NCBI GenBank assembly: GCA_029780415.1
Contig: JAKOYN010000074.1
Coordinates: 1-31,019, forward strand
Source: RXIX01 sp003989075
GTDB taxonomy: Bacteria > Pseudomonadota > Gammaproteobacteria > Competibacterales > Competibacteraceae
Length of the DNA: 31,019 nucleotides
Direction of reading: 5' to 3'
Shown here: in pieces, positions 7,262 through 16,019 of the stretch
Position numbering within the stretch: position 1 is the stretch's first letter
Layout: every line of letters starts with the position of its first letter
The notes under the pieces: model-generated
The model's database searches: none
Told to the model about the DNA's origin: nothing
Seen by the model: the letters and a program-made list of their open reading frames with translations, nothing else
Program-made: the position numbers and the translations under genes

Positions 7262-9136
7262 ATGTCCGCACATGACAATAAAAACCGCCACTCGGCCCTG
7301 ATCATCGGCGCGATCGGAGTCGTGTTCGGCGATATCGGCACCAGCCCGCTCTACGCCCTCAAGGAGACCTTTGCCGGACATCACCCGATTGCAGTCGAGC
7401 CGGCCAGCATTCTCGGCGTCCTGTCGCTGATCTTCTGGACCATCATGGCCCTGGTGACCGTGAAGTATGTGGCCATCATCATGCGCGCCGACAATCGCGG
7501 CGAGGGCGGCAGCCTGGCTCTGCTCGCTCGCGTCACCGAACTGACCCGGAACTCGCCCGCCACCTGGTTCGTGACCATGCTGGGCATCTTTGCCGCTGCC
7601 CTGTTTTACGGTGACAGCATGATCACCCCGGCAATCTCGGTGCTCAGTGCGGTCGAGGGACTGCATGTGGTCGCGCCGCAACTCGAACAGTACGTACTGC
7701 CGATCACCGCCGTGGTTCTAACCGGTCTGTTCTGGATTCAGAAACACGGCACCGGTGCGGTCGGGCGCTTCTTTGGTCCGATCATGTGCGCCTGGTTTGG
7801 CATCCTCGGTCTGCTGGGCATCATCAGCATCTGGCAGGCGCCGGCGGTGCTTGCGGCGCTCAATCCGGGCTATGCGCTGACCTTCCTGATCGGCCATCCG
7901 GGCACCAGTTTCCTGGCCTTGGGTGCGGTGGTTCTGGCGGTCACCGGCGGCGAAGCGCTGTACACCGACATGGGCCACTTCGGCAAATTCCCGATCCGCG
8001 CCGCCTGGTTTGCCTTCGTGCTGCCGGCTCTGGTGCTGAATTACTACGGTCAGGGCGCGCTGCTGCTCAAGGACCCCGCCGCAATCCAGAATCCGTTCTA
8101 CCTGCTTGCGCCCGGCTGGGCACTGATTCCCATGGTGATATTGGCTACGGCCGCGACGGTCATCGCCTCGCAGGCGGTGATTTCCGGCGCCTTTTCAGTG
8201 GCGCGTCAGGCAGTGCAACTGGGCTATCTGCCGCGCATGAAGATTGTCCACACCTCGCATATGGAAGCGGGACAGATCTATGTGCCGTTCACCAACTGGA
8301 CGCTGTATATCGCGGTCATGGCCCTGGTATTCGGCTTCCAATCCTCAAGCAATCTGGCCGCCGCCTATGGTATTGCCGTAACCGGCACCATGATGATCGA
8401 CACCATCCTGGTTTCCTTCGTGATCTTCCTGGCCTGGCGCTGGCAGCCCTGGCTGGCCGTGCCCCTGCTGGGCGCGCTGCTGCTGATTGACATTGCCTTT
8501 TTCTCCGCCAACGCCATCAAGCTGATGCAGGGCGGCTGGTTCCCGGTGGTGATCGCGCTGGCCTCCTTCACCACGCTGACCACCTGGCGGCGCGGCCGGC
8601 ATCTGCTTTTCAAGGAAATGGGCAACCTGACCATGCCGCTGGATCAGTTCATCCGCTCAATTGAAGGCGCAGCGCTCAAGCGCGTCAGCAGTACTGCGAT
8701 TTATCTGACCAGCCGGCCCGAAGGCGCGCCCTCGGCGCTGCTGCACAACATCAAGCACAACGAAGTGCTGCACGCCCGCAATGTACTGGTCACGGTGCAG
8801 ACCGCCGAAGTCCCCTATGTGGCCGATCAGGACCGCATCGAAATCAACGACCTCGGCCACACCTTCTACCGGGTGTTCATCCGCTATGGCTTTATGGAGC
8901 AGCCGGACCTGCCCCTGGCCCTGCAAAGCTGCACGGAAAAGGGCCTCGACTTCGATCTGGATAAAACCTCGTTCTTCCTCAGCCGCGAGGTAGTGGTGCC
9001 CAAGCTGGCCCCACCGATGATGCTATGGCGCGAATTGTTCTTCATCTGGATGCTGCGCAACGCACAAAGCGCCACCGATTTCTTCCGCATTCCCACCAAT
9101 CGCGTCGTCGAACTGGGTACGCTGGTTGAAATCTAG
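7262..9136 (+). CDS. kup: Potassium uptake protein Kup
   Basis: The 624-residue protein matches the HAK/KUP/KT family in length and motifs. The first membrane segment carries the hallmark GDIGTSPLYALKE, followed by about 12 predicted membrane helices up to residue 430 and a cytosolic C-terminal domain of about 190 residues. Other family segments seen are ALFYGDSMITPAISVLSA and YYGQGALLL. Kup imports potassium together with protons across the inner membrane and matters most at low pH. The ATG has a clear AGGAG at 9 bases. It is transcribed alone and converges on the LysE-family gene with only 8 bases between stops. Confidence 0.95.
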   Translation: MSAHDNKNRHSALIIGAIGVVFGDIGTSPLYALKETFAGHHPIAVEPASILGVLSLIFWTIMALVTVKYVAIIMRADNRGEGGSLALLARVTELTRNSPATWFVTMLGIFAAALFYGDSMITPAISVLSAVEGLHVVAPQLEQYVLPITAVVLTGLFWIQKHGTGAVGRFFGPIMCAWFGILGLLGIISIWQAPAVLAALNPGYALTFLIGHPGTSFLALGAVVLAVTGGEALYTDMGHFGKFPIRAAWFAFVLPALVLNYYGQGALLLKDPAAIQNPFYLLAPGWALIPMVILATAATVIASQAVISGAFSVARQAVQLGYLPRMKIVHTSHMEAGQIYVPFTNWTLYIAVMALVFGFQSSSNLAAAYGIAVTGTMMIDTILVSFVIFLAWRWQPWLAVPLLGALLLIDIAFFSANAIKLMQGGWFPVVIALASFTTLTTWRRGRHLLFKEMGNLTMPLDQFIRSIEGAALKRVSSTAIYLTSRPEGAPSALLHNIKHNEVLHARNVLVTVQTAEVPYVADQDRIEINDLGHTFYRVFIRYGFMEQPDLPLALQSCTEKGLDFDLDKTSFFLSREVVVPKLAPPMMLWRELFFIWMLRNAQSATDFFRIPTNRVVELGTLVEI

Positions 9137-9144
9137 ACCCGCCA

Positions 9145-9765
9145 TCAGGCCACCAGCACCCGGCCCATCTGCCAAGCGGCCATTCCCATCAGGACCAGGC
9201 CGGTCGCGCGGTTAATACGCCAGCGCCAGCGCAGATCAATGCGCTGGCGCAGCGCCGCCACGCCGATCGCCAAGGCCAGCCACCACAGCGCTGAGCCGGT
9301 GAACACACCCGCGACCATCCAGGCCGCTGCGGCGGGCGTAGTTGCCATGCCGCCGCCGAGACTGGCGAACACCGCGACGAAGGACAGGATGGTCAACGGA
9401 TTGGTCAGGGTCAGAGCAAAGACCGAGGCAAAGGCAACAGGCGCGGATAGCGTTGCCACCGTAGTCCCGGTCGTCGTCGCCGGTACGGTTCGCCACAGGC
9501 GCAATCCCATTACGGTCAGGAATAATCCCCCAGCCCATGCCAGCGGCTGCGCCAGAGCCACGAAGGTTTGCGTAATCGCGCTGACGCCGAATGCACCGAG
9601 CGCGCCATAACAGGCATCAGCACTCGCCGCGCCCAAACCGCTGAGAAAACCGATCCACGCGCCATGTCCCAGACTGCGCTGCATGCACAGCAGGCCAATG
9701 GGTCCCACCGGCGCGGCGATCGACAGGCCAATCAGAGCCGCCTTGAAAAACAACAGACTCTCCAC
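9145..9765 (-). CDS. LysE/RhtB-family amino acid exporter
   Basis: The 206-residue protein has about six hydrophobic segments and the LysE family start: a first helix with LIGLSIAAPVGPIGLLCMQRSL followed by a G-x-x-x-G-x-G-A-A-x-A-D-A pattern. A TLTNPLTILSF segment midway is also typical. Family members export lysine, homoserine, threonine or similar amino acids from the cytoplasm. The start is a GTG with GGGAG 7 bases upstream. It lies 79 bases beyond the amidase gene on the same strand, and its tail nearly touches kup. The substrate is unknown. Confidence 0.88.
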   Translation of the reverse strand: MESLLFFKAALIGLSIAAPVGPIGLLCMQRSLGHGAWIGFLSGLGAASADACYGALGAFGVSAITQTFVALAQPLAWAGGLFLTVMGLRLWRTVPATTTGTTVATLSAPVAFASVFALTLTNPLTILSFVAVFASLGGGMATTPAAAAWMVAGVFTGSALWWLALAIGVAALRQRIDLRWRWRINRATGLVLMGMAAWQMGRVLVA

Positions 9766-9844
9766 AACTGCGCTCCCACATATCGCTTACGATGCTGACC
9801 AGGTGGCGGCTTAAATACGCTCCCCGGACAGCAACTGCAACCCT

Positions 9845-10597
9845 CTACGGCTGCATCCCGGCGCAATAGGCACGCAGCGCGGTACTGATCGCCGTGGCGA
9901 TGCGCTGCCGATAGGCCGGTTGGCGCAGGCGCGCTTCCTCAGCACGATTGACAATCACCCCCGCTTCCAGCAGCACCGCCGGCATGGTCGCACTGCGCAG
10001 CACCACCAGTTCATCAAAGCGGTAGATCCCCCGTTCCGCATCGAGCAGCTTGCGTCCTTCACCGGGAATCGGCTCGGCGTGATGCAGGGTCGGTGTTAAA
10101 CCCGCCGCGCGCAGGGCGCTGCCAAGCTGCATGGCCAGGGCCCGGCTGGCGGCGGCTGTTTCGGCGCGAGCTGGCACGGTGGAAATGAACAGCGAGTAGC
10201 CGGCAAAGCGGTCGCTGTAGTGCTCGGCGTGACCGTCGGGCGTGAGCCACGGCAGCAGGTAGCGCGGCTGCACCGAGTCATGATGCAGGGACAAAAACAG
10301 ATCTGCCTTAAAAGCAGCGGCGCGGCGGGTGCGCTCGGTCAGCGTGGGCTGCTCGTCGCGGCGGTTGACCGGCAGCACCGTATAGCCCTGCGTCCGCAGT
10401 TGCGCGGCGACCACCTCGGCCAGGGCAACATTGAACTCTACCTCCGGCAGACCGCTGGCACTGCGCGCGCCCGGCCGGGACTGGGAATGGCCAGCATCCA
10501 GGGCAATACGCAACGCCGGACAGGCCGCCTGCACCGAACCGGTCAGCCCCCAGACCAGCATCAGCACAACGCTGGTCGGCCGGCGATTTTGCAGCAT
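9845..10597 (-). CDS. N-acetylmuramoyl-L-alanine amidase (Amidase_3)
   Basis: The 250-residue protein has a signal peptide (about 1-24, ending SVQA) and one Amidase_3 catalytic domain. Zinc ligands are visible as His in LDAGHS, Glu in LPEVEFN and His in SLHHDS, and the catalytic Glu in LLEAGVI. These enzymes cut the bond between N-acetylmuramic acid and the peptide stem of peptidoglycan in the periplasm. The N-terminal AMIN targeting domain of AmiC is absent, so it resembles the short AmiA type. I chose the ATG at 10597, 8 bases after the hypE stop, because it puts the signal peptide at the start; the 10642 start would overlap hypE. The RR in the signal peptide is only a weak Tat motif. The position suggests co-transcription with hypE. 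Confidence 0.88.
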   Translation of the reverse strand: MLQNRRPTSVVLMLVWGLTGSVQAACPALRIALDAGHSQSRPGARSASGLPEVEFNVALAEVVAAQLRTQGYTVLPVNRRDEQPTLTERTRRAAAFKADLFLSLHHDSVQPRYLLPWLTPDGHAEHYSDRFAGYSLFISTVPARAETAAASRALAMQLGSALRAAGLTPTLHHAEPIPGEGRKLLDAERGIYRFDELVVLRSATMPAVLLEAGVIVNRAEEARLRQPAYRQRIATAISTALRAYCAGMQP

Positions 10598-10605
10598 GGC
10601 GGCCA

Positions 10606-11658
10606 CTAGCAGATGCGCGGCAGCAGTTCGCCGCTCGGCCAATCCACCAGCCGCCGGCCACCGAGCAGCGTTTCCATATCAACGAACCGGTCCTCATCGG
10701 CGACCACCTCGCCAATTAACATCGCCTCGCTACCGAGAGGATGCGCGCGCAAGGCTGCCAGCACTGCCGGCGCCGCTTCCGCCGCGACAATCGCCAGCAG
10801 CTTGCCCTCATTGGCGATATAGAGTGGATCCAGGCCGAGAAACTCGCACAGCGCCCGCACCGGCTCATGCACCGGAATGGCCGCTTCGCGCAGGCGCATG
10901 CCAACACCGGATTGTCGGGCGATCTCGTTCAGCGCACAGCCCAGGCCACCCCGGGTCGGGTCACGCAGACAATGCAACCCATCCGGCGCGGTCACCAACA
11001 GCGCCGCCACCAGACCATGCAGCGCCGCAGTATCGGACAGGATCGGCGTCTCAAAGCGCAGGTTCTCGCGCTGCGCCAACACCGCCAGACCGTGATCACC
11101 AAGCGCACCGCTGAGCAGAATGAGATCGCCCGGCTGTGCCCGGCTGGCGGAAATCTCCAGGCCATCGGCCACCACGCCCACGCCGGTGGTGGTGATGAAC
11201 ACGCCATCGCCCTTACCACGCTCCACTACCTTGGTATCGCCGGTGACAATCGCCACACCGGCTGCTCGCGCTGCCTGCGCCATCGAGGCCACGATGCGTT
11301 GCAAATCTGCCAGCGGCAGACCTTCTTCGAGAATAAAGCTGGCGGCCAGATACAGTGGTTGTGCGCCGCGCATGGCCAGATCGTTAAGCGTACCGTTCAC
11401 CGCCAGGCACCCAATATCGCCGCCGGGAAAGAACAGCGGCGACACCACATGACTGTCGGTGCTCAGCACCAGTCGGCCGGCTGGTCGCTCCAGGCAGGCG
11501 GCATCCTCGGCCAGCGGCGCAGCTCCGGGGTCGAAAGCGGCCATGAACAGCGTTTCGATCAGATGAGTCATGGCACGACCGCCACTGCCGTGGGCCTGTT
11601 CAACGCGACCCTGGCGCAGATCAAGCGCGGCGGCCAACGGTGCTGGACGCGGCCTCAT
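10606..11658 (-). CDS. hypE: Hydrogenase maturation protein HypE
   Basis: HypE dehydrates the thiocarbamoyl group on its own C-terminal cysteine to a thiocyanate that becomes the CN ligand of [NiFe]-hydrogenase iron. The 350-residue product has the family start (HGSGGRAMTHLIE), a PurM-like ATP-binding fold (LSTDSHVVSPLFFPGGDIG, then NDLAMRGAQPLYL) and the required C-terminal PRIC with the reactive Cys last. The ATG at 11658 overlaps the hypD stop in ATGA, which decides the start and implies coupled translation. A longer frame to 11814 exists, but it is the shadow of hypD. HypF, which supplies the carbamoyl group, is not in this window. Confidence 0.95.
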   Translation of the reverse strand: MRPRPAPLAAALDLRQGRVEQAHGSGGRAMTHLIETLFMAAFDPGAAPLAEDAACLERPAGRLVLSTDSHVVSPLFFPGGDIGCLAVNGTLNDLAMRGAQPLYLAASFILEEGLPLADLQRIVASMAQAARAAGVAIVTGDTKVVERGKGDGVFITTTGVGVVADGLEISASRAQPGDLILLSGALGDHGLAVLAQRENLRFETPILSDTAALHGLVAALLVTAPDGLHCLRDPTRGGLGCALNEIARQSGVGMRLREAAIPVHEPVRALCEFLGLDPLYIANEGKLLAIVAAEAAPAVLAALRAHPLGSEAMLIGEVVADEDRFVDMETLLGGRRLVDWPSGELLPRIC

Positions 11659-12779
11659 GCCCGCACCGATCGGGCGCGACCGTGCTGGTAATGTGCGGCG
11701 CAGGCGCCCTCGGCAGACACCATGCAAGCGCCGAGCGGATGATCCGGCGTGCAGGCGCGGGCGAACAGTGGGCAATCCTGCGGCTGACGCTGGCCGCGCA
11801 ACACCGCCGGGCACTGACAGGCACCGACCTCCGCCACTGCCGCAGTCCCGCTCAGGTCAAAGCGGCGTTCGGCATCCCAGGCGGCGAACCCGGCACGAAT
11901 CGCCAGCGCGCTCTCTGGCAACTCGCCCAGTCCGCGCCAGGCAAAATGCGCCCGCGTACCGAACACCTCGGCCAGCAGGGCCTGCGCCTTGCGATTGCCC
12001 AGCGGATTCACCACGCGGCTGTACTCGTTTTCCACCCGTGCCACCCCGGTATTGCACTGACGCAGCAGCATCAGAATGGCCTGCAGCACATCCAGCGGCT
12101 CGAAACCGGCGATCACCAGCGGCCGCAGGTATTCAGTCGCGACAAAGGCATAGGGCTGGCTGCCGATAATCGTGCTGACATGGGCCGGACCGATGAAACC
12201 ATCGATGCGCGCGGCCCCGTCATCCGCACCGGCCAGCAGCGCACGCAGCGCCGGCGGTGTCAGCACATGATTGCAATAGACGCTGAAATTGCCCAGTCCT
12301 TCACGCTGCGCCCGCAGCAGGGCGACGGCAGTCGATGGCGCGGTGGTTTCAAAACCGATGGCGAAAAATACCACCGGCCGCCCGGGCTGGGCGCGGGCCA
12401 GGTGCAGAGCATCATCGATGGCATAGACCATGCGCACGTCGGCGCCGCGCGCCCGGGCCTTGAACAGGGTATCGCCCCCGGCGCCCGGCACGCGCAGCAG
12501 GTCGCCATAGCTGCACAGGGTCAGCGGCGCGCCGACCGCCAGATCAATGGCGGCCTGCAGACGTTCACCCGGCAACACGCACACCGGACAGCCCGGCCCA
12601 TGCAGCAGCCGCACATTCTCCGGCAGAACATCGGCGATGCCATGGCGGCAAATGGCGTGGGTGTGGCCACCACAGAATTCCAGCAGCTGATAATTGCGGC
12701 GCGGATCAGCTTCGCGCTGGATACGGGTCAGCAGTTGTTGCGCCAGGTGCGGATCGCGGAATTCATTCAGATAGCGCAT
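11655..12779 (-). CDS. hypD: Hydrogenase maturation protein HypD
   Basis: HypD is the iron-sulfur scaffold on which, together with HypC, the Fe(CN)2CO group of [NiFe]-hydrogenases is built. The 374-residue length equals that of well-known HypD proteins. Diagnostic features are CGGHTH (Cys at residue 36), GPGCPVC (about 61-67), GFETTAPSTA, and a cysteine-rich C-terminus for the [4Fe-4S] cluster. The ATG at 12779 gives the standard MRYLNEFRD-like start and has AAGGGA 6 bases upstream; it overlaps the end of hypC by 17 bases. Open frame upstream to 12965 is the shadow of hypC. Confidence 0.96.
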   Translation of the reverse strand: MRYLNEFRDPHLAQQLLTRIQREADPRRNYQLLEFCGGHTHAICRHGIADVLPENVRLLHGPGCPVCVLPGERLQAAIDLAVGAPLTLCSYGDLLRVPGAGGDTLFKARARGADVRMVYAIDDALHLARAQPGRPVVFFAIGFETTAPSTAVALLRAQREGLGNFSVYCNHVLTPPALRALLAGADDGAARIDGFIGPAHVSTIIGSQPYAFVATEYLRPLVIAGFEPLDVLQAILMLLRQCNTGVARVENEYSRVVNPLGNRKAQALLAEVFGTRAHFAWRGLGELPESALAIRAGFAAWDAERRFDLSGTAAVAEVGACQCPAVLRGQRQPQDCPLFARACTPDHPLGACMVSAEGACAAHYQHGRARSVRA

Positions 12780-13005
12780 CGGCATTCCCTTCGGCTGTGC
12801 CGGAGGCAAACAGGCGCAGGGTCGCTGCCGCTTCCGCTGGATCGAGGCGTTCCAGGGCATAGCCAACATGGACGATGACGTAATCACCCACCGCCACCGT
12901 ATCGAGCAGCGCGGTGGAAATACGCCGCCGCACACCATCCATGTCGACGATCGCCTGCTCGGCATCGATCAGTTCAATCACTTGCGCGGGAATGGCCAGG
13001 CACAT
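12763..13005 (-). CDS. hypC: Hydrogenase maturation chaperone HypC
   Basis: The 80-residue protein begins MCLAIPAQV, the invariant HypC/HybG N-terminus in which Cys2 binds the Fe(CN)2CO precursor and the large-subunit apo-protein. A beta-rich core follows (IVDMDGVRRRIST, then VGDYVIVHVGYALERLD). The ATG at 13005 is required to expose Cys2; the 13029 alternative would bury it. HypC shuttles the iron group from HypD to the hydrogenase. The gene lies 89 bases after the SulP transporter on the same strand. The Hyf-like large subunit encoded downstream of position 16544 lacks the nickel-iron cysteines, so it is probably not the client of this chaperone. Confidence 0.95.
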   Translation of the reverse strand: MCLAIPAQVIELIDAEQAIVDMDGVRRRISTALLDTVAVGDYVIVHVGYALERLDPAEAAATLRLFASGTAEGNADALSE

Positions 13006-13094
13006 GGGAGGAGACTCGTGACACGGCACGCTGCCGGGGATTGCCGAAGGTATAGCGGGCTAGGCGCCGGCGCGCCAGTGGCAGCGCCCGTTGT

Positions 13095-14849
13095 TCAGGC
13101 GGAAACCGTCTCGCCCAGATAATGCCGCACCCGCGCCAGGGCCTGCGGCAGACTGGTCGATAGCAGCAACTGGCCGGGCACATTGCGCAATCCCGCTCGC
13201 CGCATCAGCAGCGCCGGCTGGCCATGCACCCCGGCGACCGCCACCAGAATGTTAGCGGCGCGCAGCCGTTCAATGGCCGAATCCAGCGCGACCAGCCCCG
13301 ACACATCCATGATCGTGACCCCTTCGATGTTGATAATCACCGCCCGCGGCCGGGCGCCGATATCGTGCAGGGCGCTCATCGCCTTTTCCGCCGCGCCGAA
13401 GAACAGCGAGCCGGACACCTCATACAAGCGCACCCCGTCCGGCAACGGACTTTCCAGATCCAGATGAGAATGATCGTCCGTTACATGCCGACCGCCGGTC
13501 AGTTCCGCTATCCGGTTTATGAACAGCAGCGCGGCCAGCACCACCCCAACGCTGACGGCGACCACCATGTTGAAAATCACCGTTAGCCCGAAGCAGACCA
13601 GCAGCACCAGAATATCGCTGCCAGGCGCGATCTTGAGAATATGGCGGAAATGGTTAAGTTCGCTCATGTTCCAGGCCCCTTGCAGTAACAGCGCCGCTAG
13701 CGCCGCCATCGGCAGATAACCCAGCAGCGGGGTCATCGCCAGCAGGACCAGCAGAATAAACAAGGCCTGGAACACAGCGGCCAGCGGGCTGCGCGCGCCG
13801 GCCCGGATATTGGAAACGGTGCGGGCCAGCGCCCCGGTTGCGGCAATCCCACCGAAGAACGGCGCGACGGCATTACCGATGCCCTGCCCGATCAATTCGG
13901 CGTCGGGATCATGCTTGGTCCCGGTCATGCCGTCGGCAACCACTGCGCATAGCAGGGCTTTAATCGCGCCGAGCAGGGCTATTGCCATGGCCGGACCCAA
14001 GAGTTCCTGAATCAAACCCAGCGATAGACCAAGCGGTTGACCCTTCGGGCCGGGCAACTGCCACGGCAGCGTCAGGTGCGGCAGCACTGGCGGAATGCCG
14101 GCCAGAGTCTGCCCCTCTTTCACATAACTGAAACGGGAGGCGATAGTGGCGACATCAAAACCAGCGACAACACGGCTGAGCAACCAGGCCAGCACGGTTC
14201 CAACGATGATGCCGATCAGCGGCGCGGGCAGGCCGGTTTTCAGGCGTGGCCATAGCAGCAGCACGGTGAGCGTCGCGGCACCAATGAGCAGATCGGGAGG
14301 GTGAAAACCGGGCAGCGCCTGACTCACCCGCCAAAGCCGGTCGAAAAAGTGATCCGGTTGCACGGCCAGCTGCAAGCCGAGAAAATCCTTGAATTGCAGA
14401 CTAACGATGACCACTGCGCTGCCGGTGGCGAAACCGGTGGTGACCGGATAGGGAATAAACTGGATCAGCTTGCCCATCCGCGCTACGCCCATGGTGATCA
14501 GCATAAGCCCGGCCATAAACCCGGCTGTCACCAGTCCGCCAAGGCCGTACTTTTCCGCAATCGGATGCAGGATGACGATAAAGGCGGCGGTCGGCCCGGA
14601 CACACTGAAGCGGGAACCGCCCGTGAGTGCAATGAGCAGACCGGCGACAATCGCCGTGTACAAACCATATTGCGGGGGTACGCCGCTGCCAATCGCTAGG
14701 GCCATGGTCAGCGGCACCGCGACGATTCCCACCGTGATACCGGCCAACAAATCAGCTTGCAGCTTGCTCAGGTTGTAGCCGCCGCGCAGTTTGTCGCGCA
14801 GCGCAGTAGCAAACGGCAGATACAGCGGGTGTTCACGGTCAGGTTTCAT
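13095..14849 (-). CDS. SulP-family anion permease, DauA-like, with STAS domain
   Basis: The 584-residue protein has the SulP layout: a short cytosolic N-terminus, a membrane domain of about 12-14 helices (to residue 450) and a C-terminal STAS domain. The hallmark LLAGITVGIVAVPLTMALA and the following GVPPQYGLYTA, GGSRFSVSGPTAAF, DGMTGTKH and AAFFGG-like segments closely follow E. coli DauA (YchM). STAS shows GVTIMDVSGLVALDS. SulP transporters carry sulfate, bicarbonate or dicarboxylates; DauA is a C4-dicarboxylate carrier. The sequence favours the DauA branch, but the substrate is not proven. A weak CGGA precedes the ATG. It is the first gene of the strand leading into hypCDE, and an AT-rich region lies upstream. 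Confidence 0.92.
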   Translation of the reverse strand: MKPDREHPLYLPFATALRDKLRGGYNLSKLQADLLAGITVGIVAVPLTMALAIGSGVPPQYGLYTAIVAGLLIALTGGSRFSVSGPTAAFIVILHPIAEKYGLGGLVTAGFMAGLMLITMGVARMGKLIQFIPYPVTTGFATGSAVVIVSLQFKDFLGLQLAVQPDHFFDRLWRVSQALPGFHPPDLLIGAATLTVLLLWPRLKTGLPAPLIGIIVGTVLAWLLSRVVAGFDVATIASRFSYVKEGQTLAGIPPVLPHLTLPWQLPGPKGQPLGLSLGLIQELLGPAMAIALLGAIKALLCAVVADGMTGTKHDPDAELIGQGIGNAVAPFFGGIAATGALARTVSNIRAGARSPLAAVFQALFILLVLLAMTPLLGYLPMAALAALLLQGAWNMSELNHFRHILKIAPGSDILVLLVCFGLTVIFNMVVAVSVGVVLAALLFINRIAELTGGRHVTDDHSHLDLESPLPDGVRLYEVSGSLFFGAAEKAMSALHDIGARPRAVIINIEGVTIMDVSGLVALDSAIERLRAANILVAVAGVHGQPALLMRRAGLRNVPGQLLLSTSLPQALARVRHYLGETVSA

Positions 14850-15137
14850 TAATATATTCCGCGAGAAATTCCATCTTTTAGTGCTGAGTGTGGATAAGTA
14901 AAACGATGATTTTTACTATTTAGTTTTTTATATAAGCTGCAAGCGCATCTAATTCATATCCATATTCTTGCGCCATTCTTTGCTTTTACATGCCAAAATT
15001 CTTGGATCATTTGATCAGTCATCAGTAAATATTCCCAGAAACTTGTAGGGTAAAATATTGGTTTTTGGAATTCCGATTCCAGTGAAACCATGCTTCGCTA
15101 ACCTGCGTTACACATTACTTTCTGAGCCACTGAACAA
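14850..15137. other. AT-rich intergenic stretch upstream of the SulP gene
   Basis: These 288 bases are clearly more AT-rich than the surrounding genes and contain no supported coding region. The promoter of the SulP-hypCDE strand should be in the part next to 14849; AT-rich stretches such as TATATAAAAAAC (minus strand, near 14930) are present but give no convincing -35/-10 pair. No RNA gene or terminator was recognised. Confidence 0.5.
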
Positions 15138-15668
15138 TCAACACCACACAGATTTTTTATACCCGCTTAGGACGGGAGTGGATGGTGGCGGCGATAATGC
15201 GATTATCACCATAACCTTAAATTGATCTCCAACCAAGTCTTGGTCAACGTCTGGGGCGACAATCACCAAATCATCATTTGCTGGTCTTTTCCAAACATCC
15301 CGGCACACGTTATAGATTGCGTCGAAGTGTGTAATTGGAGGATATTGGTTCAGTTTTATGTTGCTCGGCACTGAATTATCTTCCATCGGAAAGCTGACAA
15401 TAACCAGCACGCCATAAGCTTCGTCGGATTTAAGACCTTGATTGGAAAAGTCCTTGACAATTTTTTCAAAAATCTGGTTGGCAGCGATCTCCGGCTGATC
15501 TCTCAGATGGGCCGCGGCGCTAGCTAACCGTATCTGCGCTGGCGGCCATTGCCACCCAAATAGTTTATGGTAATCGTCACCATCAATACCAATGGCATCA
15601 TCACGCAGGAACCGTAATAAAAAAGCTTCAGCCTTAGAAAAATCGCTTGGATCAGTGATTTCAAACAT
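15138..15668 (-). CDS. Hypothetical protein in AT-rich patch
   Basis: I do not recognise this 176-residue protein. It is soluble-looking, with no signal peptide or membrane helix. The N-terminal half (MFEITDPSDFSKAEAFLLRFL, then DDYHKLFGWQWPPAQIRLASAA) looks helical; the C-terminal half has hydrophobic strands (GVLVIVSFPM, DLVIVAPDVD, FKVMVIIALSPP). AAGGG lies 7 bases ahead of the ATG, which supports expression. Base composition is lower in GC than the neighbours and codon choice is less biased. It follows the broken XRE-type regulator by 43 bases on the same strand, as if the two once formed a regulator-partner pair, for example a toxin-antitoxin or small defence cassette. That role is inference from position only. 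Confidence 0.6.
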   Translation of the reverse strand: MFEITDPSDFSKAEAFLLRFLRDDAIGIDGDDYHKLFGWQWPPAQIRLASAAAHLRDQPEIAANQIFEKIVKDFSNQGLKSDEAYGVLVIVSFPMEDNSVPSNIKLNQYPPITHFDAIYNVCRDVWKRPANDDLVIVAPDVDQDLVGDQFKVMVIIALSPPPSTPVLSGYKKSVWC

Positions 15669-15711
15669 GGTAAACCCTTAATGATCTAAGCTGATGTTGA
15701 TTGATAAGGGA

Positions 15712-16013
15712 TCATGGAGCTGGTTCCTGTGCGCCAGTCTTTTTCAGCAGTGAGATAATTTCTTTCAGATATTCGATTTCCTTGTCTTTCTTTTCCAGTA
15801 ATACCCGGTGTTGCTGTAATTCCATCATCAAAGTCTCCGATGATGCATTCAGGGCTTGCAGCACATGCTGGGTATTGTCTCCAGAAAAATACAAAATATT
15901 CCTCTCACCAAAACTCATCAGTTCCATAAGGTCTATGCCAAAAATTTTCGCAATCTGTTCCAGTCGGGAAATCTGTACATTCGTTCAATCTGCGTTTCTT
16001 GATTACTGGCAGA
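15712..16013 (-). pseudogene. XRE-type HTH regulator, 5'-truncated and frameshifted remnant
   Basis: The open part (15712-15984) reads TNVQISRLEQIAKIFGIDLMELM and then a C-terminal heptad-like helix (MELQQHRVLLEKKDKEIEYL). That is the last helices of an XRE-type HTH domain plus the coiled-coil tail common in such regulators. An in-frame TGA sits at 15987-15985. Just upstream another frame gives SNQETQIERM, which resembles the preceding recognition helix. The gene therefore seems frameshifted and then cut off a few bases before the hyfI stop (16022-16020), with no room for the first 30 or so residues. A short product could start at the ATG at 15927 (71 residues), but it would be only the coiled-coil. 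Confidence 0.6.
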
Positions 16014-16019
16014 TCACTC

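Noticed and set aside
10741..11691. A 316-codon open frame on the plus strand over hypE
   Set aside because: It is antisense to the well-supported hypE and is composed of His, Gln, Arg and Ala in the way of a shadow frame.
11640..12878. A 412-codon plus-strand frame over hypD
   Set aside because: It is antisense to hypD, which has all its cysteine motifs; the plus frame has none recognisable.
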